Positions 17,446 to 27,363 of a stretch of DNA of 64,000 bases are shown here, piece after piece. The notes below the pieces were generated by a model, which saw only the letters and a program-made list of their open reading frames with translations, had not been told where the DNA came from and did not search any database. A program made the position numbers and the translations under genes. Position 1 is the stretch's first letter. Each line of letters starts with the position of its first letter. The DNA comes from JBBDMU01 sp040905685 (GTDB lineage Bacteria > Bacteroidota > Rhodothermia > Balneolales > Natronogracilivirgulaceae), in the NCBI GenBank assembly GCA_040905685.1, contig JBBDRB010000086.1, forward strand, positions 1 through 64,000, read 5' to 3'.

Positions 17446-18678
17446 CTAACGGTTCATCATGCTGAATCGGCCCGACAGCTGAAATTCCGAGTCCAGCCGG
17501 AACGCCCCCTCAGTTACAACTTCTTCGCCGGGTTCAAGTCCGCTTTCCACGATATACAGATCGCCGGCACGGTTGCCCAGCTCAATTTCACGGACTTCAA
17601 ATCTGGGCACTTCCGAAGCCGGATCACGAACGAACACGACCGACCGCGGACCCGTCCACAGTACAGCACTGGCCGGGATCATCTTACGCGGGCCTTCCCG
17701 GCCACCGGAGTTCACCCTTCCGCTGACGAGCATACCCGGCTTCAAGTGGCCGTCCGTGTTGGCAATATCCACGCGAATTTGCACCGTTCGCGTTTGAGGG
17801 TCTACGACAGGATGAATGTAGGAAACCTCGGCGGCGAACACGTGGCCCGGATGGGAAGGGCTGCTGAAACGGACCGTATCGCCCTGGTGCAGCCAGGGCA
17901 GGTCATCTTCGTAAGCCTCAAAAATTCCCCATACCTGTTGCAGGTTGGCCACCTCAAAAAGCACGGACCCTTCCCCGACATGGTCTTCCCGGACAATATT
18001 TCGGGTGATGATATATCCGTCTACAGGTGAGACTATCTCCATGTTTTGCCGGACTTCGCCGCTGCTGATAACCGCATCGATCTGAGCTTCGGTCATTTCC
18101 CATTGCCGCAGCTTTTGGCGGGCCGATTCAGCTATTTCCGATTGCGGGCCGCTTCGCCGGACCGCAGACAGCAGTTCCCGCTGTGCCGTGACCAGCTGGG
18201 GCGAGTAAATGCTGGCCATAGCCTGGCCAGTCTGTATGGGGGCACCCGTAAAATTGATATAAAGCTCCCGAATGCGGCCCGATACGTGAGCCGTGATGTT
18301 GGTGAGGCGGCGTTCGTCGACCTTGATCCGGCCGGGAAGACGGATTTCATGCATGGGAAGTTGTTCCGTAACCCCTGTCGTCCGGATATTGGCCAGCTGA
18401 ACCGCCGCTTCCGTCATCACCATGGAATGGTCGTCGTCCCCGGGTTCAGAAGTCGCCGGGATCAGGTCCATGCCGCAAATAGGGCATTGCCCCGGTCCGT
18501 CTTCCCGGACCGAAGGATGCATGGAACAGGTCCATACCCCCTCCCCATTTTCATCCGTCATCACCAGGTCATGATCATGCATGTCCTGGCCTGATGATCC
18601 AAAGAGCAGATAACCCGACAGCAAGCCAATCAGCAAAAGGCCTGCTCCATATGCATATTGTTTTGTTTGTGATTTCAT
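17446..18678 (-). CDS. cusB: periplasmic adaptor of a copper/silver RND efflux system
   Basis: 410 residues. After an N-terminal membrane anchor comes a heavy-metal-binding domain (WTCSMHPSVREDGPGQCPIC, then GMDL), followed by barrel-sandwich and beta-barrel segments of a membrane-fusion protein (PVDGYIITRNIVREDHVGEGS; GDTVRF; ADLPG-like adaptor tail). It should join the inner-membrane CusA pump to the outer-membrane channel and take metal from the periplasm. Last gene of the cusA-cusC-cusB operon, 24 bp after the channel gene. Confidence 0.9.
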   Translation of the reverse strand: MKSQTKQYAYGAGLLLIGLLSGYLLFGSSGQDMHDHDLVMTDENGEGVWTCSMHPSVREDGPGQCPICGMDLIPATSEPGDDDHSMVMTEAAVQLANIRTTGVTEQLPMHEIRLPGRIKVDERRLTNITAHVSGRIRELYINFTGAPIQTGQAMASIYSPQLVTAQRELLSAVRRSGPQSEIAESARQKLRQWEMTEAQIDAVISSGEVRQNMEIVSPVDGYIITRNIVREDHVGEGSVLFEVANLQQVWGIFEAYEDDLPWLHQGDTVRFSSPSHPGHVFAAEVSYIHPVVDPQTRTVQIRVDIANTDGHLKPGMLVSGRVNSGGREGPRKMIPASAVLWTGPRSVVFVRDPASEVPRFEVREIELGNRAGDLYIVESGLEPGEEVVTEGAFRLDSEFQLSGRFSMMNR

Positions 18679-18702
18679 GGTTGGGATGGTTTGATATGTA
18701 AG

Positions 18703-20001
18703 TTATTGCGAGTTGTAAAATTCAATCTGTTCAGTAGTTACATTATACATGCCATAGAGAGACTCGAGCCGGGCAATGGCTATATTTTTTTGCACGTAGG
18801 CTGTATTCAGGAGCATCTCATAGTCCAGAATTTGCTGCTGAAGCTGAATCAATTCCTCGAACATTCCTGTCTCTGTTGTATAGGCCTCGACAGAGATTTC
18901 CAAAGCCTGTCTGGTTTTAGGGATCAGCTTATCTTCATAAAGGGAAATGCGATGCTGAGCATCCCTGTATTCCTGAAGGTGTTTTTTGGCATCCGCCAAA
19001 AGCCGGTTGGCAGTCTCTGTTTTCTGCTTTTCTATTGACCGGATAGCTAGTCTGGCTTCCTGCTTTTGACCCTTATACCGGCTCCGGTACAGGGGTACCC
19101 GTACTGAGACTTTTGCTACCACACCATACCCTTCTCCAGGCATCATTGGCATGTACATGTAATCGGGAGACATTACTTCAACCCCGACTCCGAATGACGG
19201 GCGCCCTTTCAGCCGAGCCTCTTCCAGTGCATATCGGGAGGCTTGCCGCTGATGATCAAGCCGGGATATCCGGGGATTTTGCTCCTGAATTCTTTGTAAA
19301 ATTTCATCCGGAGCTATCGTTAATGTTTTATGCTCCATTGATGCAGCCATGTTAATCTTTTCATCTGGTCCGCGGTTAAGCAACATATTAAACTCAACCT
19401 GGAGGGGCTCCAGGTTTCCGGTCATCTGCTCAATTCGCGTCTCAATTTTATCTGATTCCATCTGAAGCCGAATGACATCAACCTGACCGGATTGACCGGT
19501 TTCATACAAGGTCAGAGCCGTTGATTCCAACATGGATAAGAGTTCAAGGTTTTCCCGGAGAATGCTGACATGGTGGCGGGTTTCATGCATTCTGAACCAA
19601 ATTTCCTTTACATCCCTGAACACTTCATTCCGGGCATTGATAAAATCGGCTAACCTTGCTTCGGCTAAATTTTGCACCCTTTTTTCAGCTTTACCCAAAC
19701 TTCCGAACCATGGGAATGACTGGCTTAGTGAGGCCGTTATCCGGCTTAATGGATGGGAGTATGTTTGCGGGTTTACAAAATACATGAACATAACCTCCGG
19801 GTCGGGCAGAGTACCCACTTGCGGAACCTGTTCCAATATCGATCGATATTCATAAAACAGCCCCTGAATCTCCGGGTTGTTTTGCGCGGCCATTTCCAGA
19901 TATTCGCTAAGTTGCGTGTCCCGGGCCAGAACCGGCATCGTAAAAATGACGATTAACAGAAGAAGGCTGAATACCCGGTACTCCTTTTTTGACGTTATCA
20001 T
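18703..20001 (-). CDS. cusC: TolC-family outer-membrane efflux channel
   Basis: 432 residues with a signal peptide (LLLLIVIFTMPVLA) and the two long helical OEP repeats of TolC-like channels (LNRGPDEKI; ALEEARLKGRPSFGVGVEVMSPDYMYMP in the first half; helices with SIEKQKTE and YEMLLNTAY in the second). The sequence around the beta-barrel is Met-rich, as in metal-efflux channels. Its ATG overlaps the end of cusA by 4 bp (ATGA). Confidence 0.87.
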   Translation of the reverse strand: MITSKKEYRVFSLLLLIVIFTMPVLARDTQLSEYLEMAAQNNPEIQGLFYEYRSILEQVPQVGTLPDPEVMFMYFVNPQTYSHPLSRITASLSQSFPWFGSLGKAEKRVQNLAEARLADFINARNEVFRDVKEIWFRMHETRHHVSILRENLELLSMLESTALTLYETGQSGQVDVIRLQMESDKIETRIEQMTGNLEPLQVEFNMLLNRGPDEKINMAASMEHKTLTIAPDEILQRIQEQNPRISRLDHQRQASRYALEEARLKGRPSFGVGVEVMSPDYMYMPMMPGEGYGVVAKVSVRVPLYRSRYKGQKQEARLAIRSIEKQKTETANRLLADAKKHLQEYRDAQHRISLYEDKLIPKTRQALEISVEAYTTETGMFEELIQLQQQILDYEMLLNTAYVQKNIAIARLESLYGMYNVTTEQIEFYNSQ

Positions 20002-23000
20002 GCTTTCTCAATTTGTGGTTGGGATTTCAGGCAATGCTCTTTCCACATTACATACAACAGGGGTATTAGCAGCAGGGTGAGCAGTTGGATGAACATGCCT
20101 CCGAATATAGGTATAGCCATGGGGATCATGATCTCAGAACCTTTACCCGGCGAGCTCAGTATGGGCAGCAAAGCCAGCAGGGTGGTTCCGGTGGTCATCA
20201 GGCAGGGACGGACGCGCCGCATGCCGGCCTCCACGGCTGTCTGGCGGATGCTGTTGACTGAAGCCGGCCTGGTCCGTTCGAAAAGTTGGTCCAGGTAAGT
20301 AGCCAGCACAACTCCGTTATCTACGGCTATGCCGAACAGGGCCAGAAATCCAACCCATACGGCCACGCTCAGGTTGATGGTACCCATCTGCAGCAGGCCT
20401 CTCATCTCCACGCCGAACAGGGAAAAATTAAGAAACCAATCCTGTCCGTAAAGCCAGAGCATGATAAACCCTCCGGCCCAGACCAGCAGGATCCCTGAGA
20501 AGATCATCAGGGTTACGGACACAGACCGGAACTGGAAATACATCAGCAGGAAGATGAGGACCAGGGTGACGGGCACAACGATCAGGAACCGTTCGGCTGC
20601 CCGCTGCTGCTGGCGGTATTCACCCTCGAAGCTATAGCTGATCCCGGCGGGGACCGAAAGGGTTCCTTCGCTGATTTGCCGGTTCAGATGTTCCCCGGCC
20701 CGGTCCACCAGGTCCACGGGAGCATAGCCGGCCTCCGTATCGAAGGTGACATAGGCGCTTAAAAAAGTATTTTCACTGCGAATGTTCATCGGCCCCTTTT
20801 TAAAGTTGATCTCCCCGAGCTGGCCGAGCGGGATCTGATAACCGGCCGGAGTGGGAACCAGTATGCGCCGGATAGCCTCCGGATTATCCCGGAATTCCCG
20901 GGCATAACGGACCCTGACCGGATAGCGCTCCCGGCCTTCCACCGTTGTGGTGAGAATTCGCCCGCCGACAGCCGTACTTATGACATCCTGCACAGCCATA
21001 ATGCTGAGTCCGTGCCGGGCGATGGCTTGCCGTTCAATATCAAATTCCAGGTAAGGTTTGCCCGTGACGCGATCGGCAAACACGGATTCGGCTCTTATAC
21101 CCTCGACCTGACGCAGCTGCTCCTCAAGCCGGGTGGCAAACCCGTCGATAATCTCCAGACTGGGCCCTTCAATACGAATGCCCATACTGGCCCGCATGCC
21201 GGTCTGCAGCATGACCAGCCGGGTTTCGATAGGCTGCAGGCGAGGGGCCGACGTGATGCCCGGGAGGTCGGATGCCTGGAGGATCTCTGCCCAGATATCA
21301 TCCTCGCTCTGAATCTCATCGCGCCACTGCCGGTAATAGCGTCCGCGACGGTCGGGGATCAGGTTTCCCTCATGATCCCGGATAAATTCACCGTTGCCGT
21401 CTACCTTGTAGCGTAAACGCCTGCCACGATCATCCCTTTTGTATTCGCTTTTATAGGAAATGATGTTCTCAAACATGGACAGCGGGGCCGGGTCAAGCGG
21501 GGATTCTACCCTTCCGGCTTTACCGACCACCATGTCAATCTCCGGTATGGAGGCCACCCGCATATCCACCTCCCGCATGATCTGAATGGCTTCTTCACTG
21601 CCGGCATGAGGCATGGCAGTCGGCATCAGCAGAAACGTGCCTTCATCCAGGGTGGGCATGAATTCCTCACCAAGGCTCCGCCAGCTCAGCGCCCCTGAAA
21701 ATAAAATGAGGGCAAGCAGGACGAAGAAAACCATCCGGTGATCCAGCAAAAAAGCCAGCATACGCTGGTAATAGTGCATAAAGACCCAAAATAATCCAAA
21801 TATCAGTCCCACGATCAGGGCAATGAACACCAGACTCAACGAAACCGGGTTTCCGGGTCCGAGGGGGAGCCAGTTGGAAGCCAGCAGCCACCCCATCGCC
21901 AGCAGGATAATACCGTTGTTGACGTATTGGGTCCATGGTTTGTATTCTTTTTTATAGATCATGCCGGCCATGTTACTGGCGGCCAGGGCCAGCAGGGCAA
22001 GTCCTGCCCAGGCAAAATAGGTGACGGCCACGGCCACTCCGGCGGCGGCCATGATCCCGTTCCAATACCAAAGTGTGGATTCCTTTCCCGCTTTTTGGGT
22101 GAACAGCCGGTAGGCAAAAGACGGTATCAGGGTAATGACGATGATCAGGGCGGCGATCAGGATGAAGGTTTTAGTATAGGCCAGCGGACCAAATAACCGG
22201 CCTTCTTCGGCCTGGAGCATGAATACCGGCAGGAAGCTTACAATGGTAGTCATCAGGGCGGTCACCACGGCAGGACTCACCTCGGTGGCCGCCCGGTAGA
22301 TCACCTCCAGACGTTTTTCATCCGGTCGGGCCTCCTCCATATGCCGCAGCATGTTCTCGGTCAGGATTATGCCCATATCCACAACCGTCCCTATGGAAAT
22401 CGCAATGCCGGCCAGAGCCACGACATTGGCATCGACCCCGATGTAGCGCATCATGATAAAGCTCATCAACACGGCCAGGGGCAGCAGTCCGGAAATGACA
22501 GCCGAAGACCGCAAATGCATCACCATAATGATAATCACGATAATGGTGATCAGGATCTGCAGGGAAAGAGCTTCTTCCAGAGTACCCAGCGTTTCATGGA
22601 TGAGTCCGCTGCGGTCATAGAACGGCACAATTTCGACCCTGGATACCGTTCCGTCTGACAGGGTTTTTGCAGGCAAGCCTATGCCGATGCGCTCTATCTC
22701 CGCTTTCACGCCGTTGATAACCTCCAAAGGATTCTCTCCAAAGCGGGCCACAACGACGCCTCCCACCGCATCGGCTCCGCCTTTATCGAGCACGCCGCGG
22801 CGCTGGGCGGGCCCCCTGCTCACCCGGGCCACATCATTGATACGAATGGGAACTTCCTCCCGCAGGGCCACCACGCTTTCTGCAATATCATCCAGGCTTT
22901 CAATATAGCCTAAACCCCGGACCACATACTCCGCACCATTCATTTCCAGGGTCCGGGCGCCCACGTCCATGTTGCTGGCCCTGACGGCATCGGCAATTTC

Positions 23001-23666
23001 ACTGACACTGACCCCGGCCTCACGCATGGCATCGGGATCAATATCAATCTGGTATTCCCTGACGTAACCGCCGATGCTGGCAACCTCGGCAACCCCGCTA
23101 ACCGATGACAGGGCATAGCGCACCTGATAATCCTGTATCGTTCGCAGTTCCTCCGGATTCCAGCCTCCCGCCGGGTTGCCCGCCTCGTCCCTGCCTTCCA
23201 GGGTATACCAGAACACCTGGCCCAGGGCAGTGGCATCGGGACCCAGGGCCGGCTGCACGCCGCCGGGCAAGGTGCCCGGGGATAGGGCATTGAGTTTCTC
23301 CAGGATCCGGGAACGGCTCCAGTAAAACTCAACATCTTCTTCAAAGATCACGCTGATGCTGGAGAAGCCGAACATGGAATTGCTCCGGACGGTCCTCACG
23401 CCCGGAACGCCCAACAGTTCGGTGGACAGGGGATAAGTGATCTGGTCTTCCACATCCTGGGGCGAATTACCCGGCCATTCGGTAAAAATTATTTGCTGGT
23501 TGTCCCCTAAATCCGGTATGGCATCCACCGGGACGGCGTCGCGGGGCCATCCGCCCAGATCCCAGTCGAAAGGGGCCGTACTGATGCCCCAGCCGACAAG
23601 GACCAGGAAAAGCAGGAGCGCTATAAGCTGATTATCCAGAAAATAGCGTATGACGGTATTAAGCAT
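19998..23666 (-). CDS. cusA: heavy-metal RND efflux pump (CusA-like)
   Basis: About 1222 residues from the ATG at 23664-23666 (MLNTVIRYFLDNQ), which matches the usual RND start; an upstream in-frame ATG at 23732 would run through a hairpin and is rejected. It has twelve membrane helices, two large periplasmic loops and the HME-RND helix-4 signature GTVVDMGIILTENMLRHM. The central region LQPIETRLVMLQTGMRASMGI resembles CusA of copper/silver exporters, rather than cobalt/zinc CzcA. A periplasmic loop insertion with charged residues (YKVDGNGEFIRDHEGN) is a feature of the subfamily. It is a proton-driven exporter. Confidence 0.9.
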   Translation of the reverse strand: MLNTVIRYFLDNQLIALLLFLVLVGWGISTAPFDWDLGGWPRDAVPVDAIPDLGDNQQIIFTEWPGNSPQDVEDQITYPLSTELLGVPGVRTVRSNSMFGFSSISVIFEEDVEFYWSRSRILEKLNALSPGTLPGGVQPALGPDATALGQVFWYTLEGRDEAGNPAGGWNPEELRTIQDYQVRYALSSVSGVAEVASIGGYVREYQIDIDPDAMREAGVSVSEIADAVRASNMDVGARTLEMNGAEYVVRGLGYIESLDDIAESVVALREEVPIRINDVARVSRGPAQRRGVLDKGGADAVGGVVVARFGENPLEVINGVKAEIERIGIGLPAKTLSDGTVSRVEIVPFYDRSGLIHETLGTLEEALSLQILITIIVIIIMVMHLRSSAVISGLLPLAVLMSFIMMRYIGVDANVVALAGIAISIGTVVDMGIILTENMLRHMEEARPDEKRLEVIYRAATEVSPAVVTALMTTIVSFLPVFMLQAEEGRLFGPLAYTKTFILIAALIIVITLIPSFAYRLFTQKAGKESTLWYWNGIMAAAGVAVAVTYFAWAGLALLALAASNMAGMIYKKEYKPWTQYVNNGIILLAMGWLLASNWLPLGPGNPVSLSLVFIALIVGLIFGLFWVFMHYYQRMLAFLLDHRMVFFVLLALILFSGALSWRSLGEEFMPTLDEGTFLLMPTAMPHAGSEEAIQIMREVDMRVASIPEIDMVVGKAGRVESPLDPAPLSMFENIISYKSEYKRDDRGRRLRYKVDGNGEFIRDHEGNLIPDRRGRYYRQWRDEIQSEDDIWAEILQASDLPGITSAPRLQPIETRLVMLQTGMRASMGIRIEGPSLEIIDGFATRLEEQLRQVEGIRAESVFADRVTGKPYLEFDIERQAIARHGLSIMAVQDVISTAVGGRILTTTVEGRERYPVRVRYAREFRDNPEAIRRILVPTPAGYQIPLGQLGEINFKKGPMNIRSENTFLSAYVTFDTEAGYAPVDLVDRAGEHLNRQISEGTLSVPAGISYSFEGEYRQQQRAAERFLIVVPVTLVLIFLLMYFQFRSVSVTLMIFSGILLVWAGGFIMLWLYGQDWFLNFSLFGVEMRGLLQMGTINLSVAVWVGFLALFGIAVDNGVVLATYLDQLFERTRPASVNSIRQTAVEAGMRRVRPCLMTTGTTLLALLPILSSPGKGSEIMIPMAIPIFGGMFIQLLTLLLIPLLYVMWKEHCLKSQPQIEKA

Positions 23667-23686
23667 GTCACAAATTGAGAGTAAAC

Positions 23687-23741
23687 AAAAAAAACCCAAT
23701 GCGGGCTCTGATAGAAAATAACTGCGGCGCAATTGCCGCAG
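23687..23741 (-). terminator. hairpins between the small Cys-rich gene and cusA (possible attenuator)
   Basis: On the minus strand a perfect 7-bp stem CTGCGGC/GCCGCAG (23722-23741) is followed by CCC-GCATT-GGG and a run of eight T, just ahead of the cusA start. This could terminate part of the transcription that begins upstream of the small exported protein and set its level above that of cusA. Confidence 0.4.
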
Positions 23742-23754
23742 AAGGGCTATGCTC

Positions 23755-24129
23755 TCAATTCAGTAAGACGCGATTCATCAGATAGATGGGCAATGAATCG
23801 CCGTATGAAACTGTAAAACTCTTGACCTTTTGGGTATGGGGAATATAGGGTTCAACAATGCGGAAGGTAAAGCCGGCAACCATAGCGGCGAACTTATTTA
23901 CCTGCACACGGTCGGACTCGATGGTGCCGGAGGTGGGGGGAGTCTGCTTAACTGTACAATCGCAACGCTCAGCGTTTTCCCCTGTATTAGTATGGCAATC
24001 GTATCCGGTTTCCCCCGCATCACAGCACGCTGTCCCTACAGCAGACAGGACCGGGGCGCTGAAGGAAGCAACCAGCAAGAGGATCAGACCGGTGGAAAGC
24101 AAACGATATGGCAGCGCCGAAGTGTTCAT
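23755..24129 (-). CDS. small exported Cys-rich protein of the copper efflux locus
   Basis: About 124 residues from the ATG at 24127-24129 (MNTSALPYR), which places the hydrophobic stretch LLSTGLILLLVASFSAPVLSA as a signal peptide; an ATG 18 bp upstream is possible. The mature part has a cysteine cluster TACCDAGETGYDC and RCDC, then KQTPPTS, followed by a hydrophobic segment (FAAMVAGFTF). Small CC/PP-containing exported proteins are often encoded at the head of metal efflux operons in Bacteroidota. A periplasmic metal-binding or sensing role is inferred. Family not assigned. Confidence 0.6.
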   Translation of the reverse strand: MNTSALPYRLLSTGLILLLVASFSAPVLSAVGTACCDAGETGYDCHTNTGENAERCDCTVKQTPPTSGTIESDRVQVNKFAAMVAGFTFRIVEPYIPHTQKVKSFTVSYGDSLPIYLMNRVLLN

Positions 24130-24198
24130 TGCCTGAAAGTTACGCAATAAAATGTATGATTAGCAATTTTATTACCTAAAAAAGGATCGGGGGGTAAT

Positions 24199-25623
24199 TT
24201 ACACTTTGGTACGCGGTCGCTGGGCCGTCCCGCTTTCATAGGCTGCTTCTTTTACCGCCCGGGAAACACGGCGAACCACCTGTTTGTTAAACACACTGGG
24301 TACGATATATTCTTCGTTGAGATCCTCTTCCTCTATGCAGTTGGCGATGGCATGGGCAGCGGCCAGTTTCATGGGTTCGTTTATGGAGGTAGCCCGGGCA
24401 TCCAGGGCGCCCCTGAATATGCCGGGAAAAGCCAGTACGTTGTTGATCTGGTTGGGATAATCGCTTCTCCCGGTGGCTACGATGCGAGCGTGAGCCGCAG
24501 CCTGTTCCGGCATGATCTCCGGAACGGGATTGGCCAGGGCAAAGACGATCGAATTTTTTGCCATTTGCCTGACCGCTTCGACCGGCACAATGTTGGGTCC
24601 GCTGACGCCGATCAAAATATCAGCATCCGTTGATGCTTCTATTATAGATCCTGACCTGTTTTCCCGGTTGGTGTTACCGGCCAGCCAGGCTTTGCTGGAA
24701 TTAAGCTCGTCCAGCCGCTCCCGGTTGATAATGCCTTTCCGGTCGCAACAGATAATATCATTTACTCCGGCGGACAGCAGGATCCGGGTGATGGCCACGC
24801 CTGCCGCTCCGGACCCGACGATCACAATGCGGACATCATTTAATTTTTTACCCACTACCTTCAATGCGTTGATCGTGGCGGCCAGGGTCACCACCGCCGT
24901 CCCATGCTGATCATCGTGAAAAACAGGGATATTCAGTGCGTCTTTCAACTGCTGCTCAATCTCAAAACAACGCGGGGCACTGATGTCCTCCAGGTTTATG
25001 GCTCCAAAACCAGGGGACATCCATTTTACGGCTGATACAATTTCGTTCGTTTCCTGGGTCTGCAGGCAAATAGGGTAGGCATCAATATCGGCGAACTCTT
25101 TAAAAAGCATGGCTTTGCCCTCCATAACAGGCATGGCCGCTTCGGGACCTATATTCCCCAGGCCTAAAACGGCGGAACCGTCACTTACCACGGCCACTGA
25201 ATTTTGCTTGATGGTCAGAGTATGGGCTTTGTCTTTATCTTCAGCTATGGCCTGGCATACCCGGCCCACACCCGGGGTATAGGCCATGGAAAGAGCATCG
25301 CGCGTATCAACCGGAACTTTATTCCGGATGCGGATCTTCCCGCCAAGATGCAGCAAAAAAACCCGGTCGGAGACATTACGGACCTTGACCCCGTCAATTT
25401 TTTTTACCGCCTTGACAATCGACCTGGAATGAGCCTCATCACGGGCGCTTACCGTGAGGTCACGGACTTTGACGCCACCCTCAATCTTAACAACATCCAC
25501 TGCTCCGGGATCGCCTTTCTCCTTGGCAATGGCATTTAGTACACTGGCCAGCATACCGGGCCTGTTGGCCAGATACAGGCGCATGGTAAAGCTGTAACTG
25601 ATACTGGGTTGAGTTTCATCCAT
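24199..25623 (-). CDS. NAD(P)-dependent malic enzyme with N-terminal ACT-like domain
   Basis: 474 residues from ATG 25621-25623 (MDETQPSISYSF). An ACT-like domain (MRLYLANRPGMLASVLNAIA) precedes the malic domain (PVDTRDALSMAYTPGVG; NSVAVVSDGSAVLGLGNIG; VFHDDQHGTAVV) and the NAD-binding Rossmann motif IVGSGAAGVAI. It decarboxylates malate to pyruvate. The ACT domain suggests allosteric control by an amino acid or similar ligand. There is no C-terminal phosphotransacetylase domain. An in-frame ATG at 25680 is possible but would extend into the promoter region. Divergent from the PhoX-like gene. Confidence 0.88.
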   Translation of the reverse strand: MDETQPSISYSFTMRLYLANRPGMLASVLNAIAKEKGDPGAVDVVKIEGGVKVRDLTVSARDEAHSRSIVKAVKKIDGVKVRNVSDRVFLLHLGGKIRIRNKVPVDTRDALSMAYTPGVGRVCQAIAEDKDKAHTLTIKQNSVAVVSDGSAVLGLGNIGPEAAMPVMEGKAMLFKEFADIDAYPICLQTQETNEIVSAVKWMSPGFGAINLEDISAPRCFEIEQQLKDALNIPVFHDDQHGTAVVTLAATINALKVVGKKLNDVRIVIVGSGAAGVAITRILLSAGVNDIICCDRKGIINRERLDELNSSKAWLAGNTNRENRSGSIIEASTDADILIGVSGPNIVPVEAVRQMAKNSIVFALANPVPEIMPEQAAAHARIVATGRSDYPNQINNVLAFPGIFRGALDARATSINEPMKLAAAHAIANCIEEEDLNEEYIVPSVFNKQVVRRVSRAVKEAAYESGTAQRPRTKV

Positions 25624-25705
25624 CGGTTTACATTGATTATAACGATTGTTGACCTGCTTAATATAAAAGTATTTACGCAATAATGGACTGCCATTTTGCT
25701 TTGGT

Positions 25706-25725
25706 GATGGTAATTTATTATCATC
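25706..25725. promoter_or_regulatory. imperfect palindrome between malic enzyme and PhoX-like genes
   Basis: GATGGTAAT-TT-ATTATCATC, arms matching at 8 of 9 positions, lies about 80 bp upstream of the malic enzyme start and 107 bp upstream of the divergent gene. Its placement suits an operator acting on either gene. Confidence 0.3.
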
Positions 25726-25832
25726 TGAAAGCCCTTTTAAGCTAACCTCCTTTTCGTTTCCTACACCCTATAAATGAAAATAAAGGTTTCCTCCCCGGGC
25801 AAAACCTTTTATTTATTAATCACACGTACCAC

Positions 25833-27215
25833 ATGGCTATTTCCAGACGACATTTCCTTCGCAATGCAGGCGCAGTTACCATTGGGTTCTCCGGATTACA
25901 CACTTTTGTAGGATGTTCTCCCTCTTCCCGTTTAACCAAATCAGGTCCGGCCGGGTACGGATCGTTAAGACCAGACCCCAACGGGATTTTGGATCTGCCC
26001 GAAGGCTTCAGCTACACCCTTGTCTCCCGCACCGGTGAGCGTATGAACGACGGCTACTTCGTTCCCTCATCCCATGATGGCATGGCCGCCTTTCCCGGCC
26101 CCGGCAATCGGACCATCCTCGTCCGCAACCATGAAATCAGTGCAGGGGCCAGCCCCGGATCCGGTCCGTTCGGGAATAACAACGGTTTAATGCGCCAGCT
26201 TAACCGTACGCACCTGTACGACGCCGGAAGCAACGGCACCCCTTGTCTGGGCGGAACAACAACCCTTGTATACAACACACAAAGCCAACAGCTGGAAAGC
26301 CATCATCTGAGCCTTGCAGGAACGCTAAGGAATTGCGCAGGGGGCCCCACGCCCTGGAACACCTGGGTAACATGCGAAGAGACCGTCGACCGGGCCGGTG
26401 ACGCTCTTTCTGAAGATCATGGTTATAACTTTGAGGTTCCGGTTTCCGACCAGCCGGGCCTGGCAACACCGGTTGCCCTGAAAGCCATGGGCCGTTTTAA
26501 TCACGAAGCCATAGCCGTTGATCCGGCTTCCGGCATTGTATATGAAACCGAAGACCGCGGCGATGGCCTTATCTATCGCTTTATACCCCATGTTCCCGGC
26601 AAACTGGCCGAAGGCGGCAGGCTTCAGGCACTTTCCATCACGGGCACGCCCTCTATGGATACCCGTAACTGGGAAAGCCAGCTGGTGGAAACAGGCCATG
26701 AACTGGACGTGTCCTGGATCGACGTCGAGGATGTAACCTCTATGGATGACGATCTGCGTATACGCGGGTTCGAAAAAGGGGCGGCCCGGTTTGCGCGCGG
26801 CGAAGGAATGTGGTATGGAGACGGCACTATCTTCTTTGCCTGCACCAATGGCGGACGGGAAAGAAAAGGACAGATATGGAAATATACCCCCAGTGCGCAG
26901 GAGGGTAAAACAGAAGAACAAAATGACCCGGGCCGGCTGGAATTGTTTGTTGAACCCAACGACAGCAACCTGGTTGAAAATGCCGACAACCTGACCATAT
27001 CGCCGTGGGGAGACCTGATCGTATGCGAAGACGGTCCCGGTGACCAGAATCTGGTCGGCATCACCCCCGACGGCTCTTTGTACCGGTTCGGTCATAACTC
27101 AATGAACAATTCGGAATTTGCCGGAGCTACCTTCTCTCCGGACGGCAGCACGTTTTTTGTAAACATACAATCACCCGGCTTTACCGTGGCCATTACCGGT
27201 CCATGGGAGGGTTAA
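25833..27215 (+). CDS. PhoX/DUF839-family secreted lipoprotein
   Basis: 460 residues with a twin-arginine signal (RRHFLRNAGAVTIGFSG) that also ends in a lipobox-like VGC. The body matches the DUF839/PhoX beta-propeller: GGPTPWNTWVTCEE, GRFNHEAIAVDP, VYETEDRGDGLIYRF, NADNLTISPWGDLIVCEDG. PhoX phosphatases bind Ca and Fe and hydrolyse phosphomonoesters in the periplasm; members of the wider family vary, so phosphatase activity is inferred. A clear terminator follows at 27235. Confidence 0.8.
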   Translation: MAISRRHFLRNAGAVTIGFSGLHTFVGCSPSSRLTKSGPAGYGSLRPDPNGILDLPEGFSYTLVSRTGERMNDGYFVPSSHDGMAAFPGPGNRTILVRNHEISAGASPGSGPFGNNNGLMRQLNRTHLYDAGSNGTPCLGGTTTLVYNTQSQQLESHHLSLAGTLRNCAGGPTPWNTWVTCEETVDRAGDALSEDHGYNFEVPVSDQPGLATPVALKAMGRFNHEAIAVDPASGIVYETEDRGDGLIYRFIPHVPGKLAEGGRLQALSITGTPSMDTRNWESQLVETGHELDVSWIDVEDVTSMDDDLRIRGFEKGAARFARGEGMWYGDGTIFFACTNGGRERKGQIWKYTPSAQEGKTEEQNDPGRLELFVEPNDSNLVENADNLTISPWGDLIVCEDGPGDQNLVGITPDGSLYRFGHNSMNNSEFAGATFSPDGSTFFVNIQSPGFTVAITGPWEG

Positions 27216-27234
27216 AATGATCGACTCATACAAA

Positions 27235-27268
27235 AGCCCCGAGGCTAAACAGCTCGGGGCTTTTTTTA
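27235..27268 (+). terminator. intrinsic terminator after the PhoX-like gene
   Basis: A perfect 9-bp stem AGCCCCGAG/CTCGGGGCT (27235-27243 and 27253-27261) with a 9-nt loop is followed by seven more T. Strong rho-independent terminator, 20 bp after the PhoX-like stop. Confidence 0.9.
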
Positions 27269-27363
27269 TTTAACGACAAATTGACGTTACTATAATCTAA
27301 CGGTATTTTAAAGCGTTCACTTAAGAGAGAGTGAACGGTAAACATGAATAACCGAAGGAATAA

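Noticed and set aside
26325..27095. 256-residue open frame antisense to the PhoX-like gene
   Set aside because: It lies wholly within a well-supported gene, and its residues show no family pattern; a codon-use shadow.
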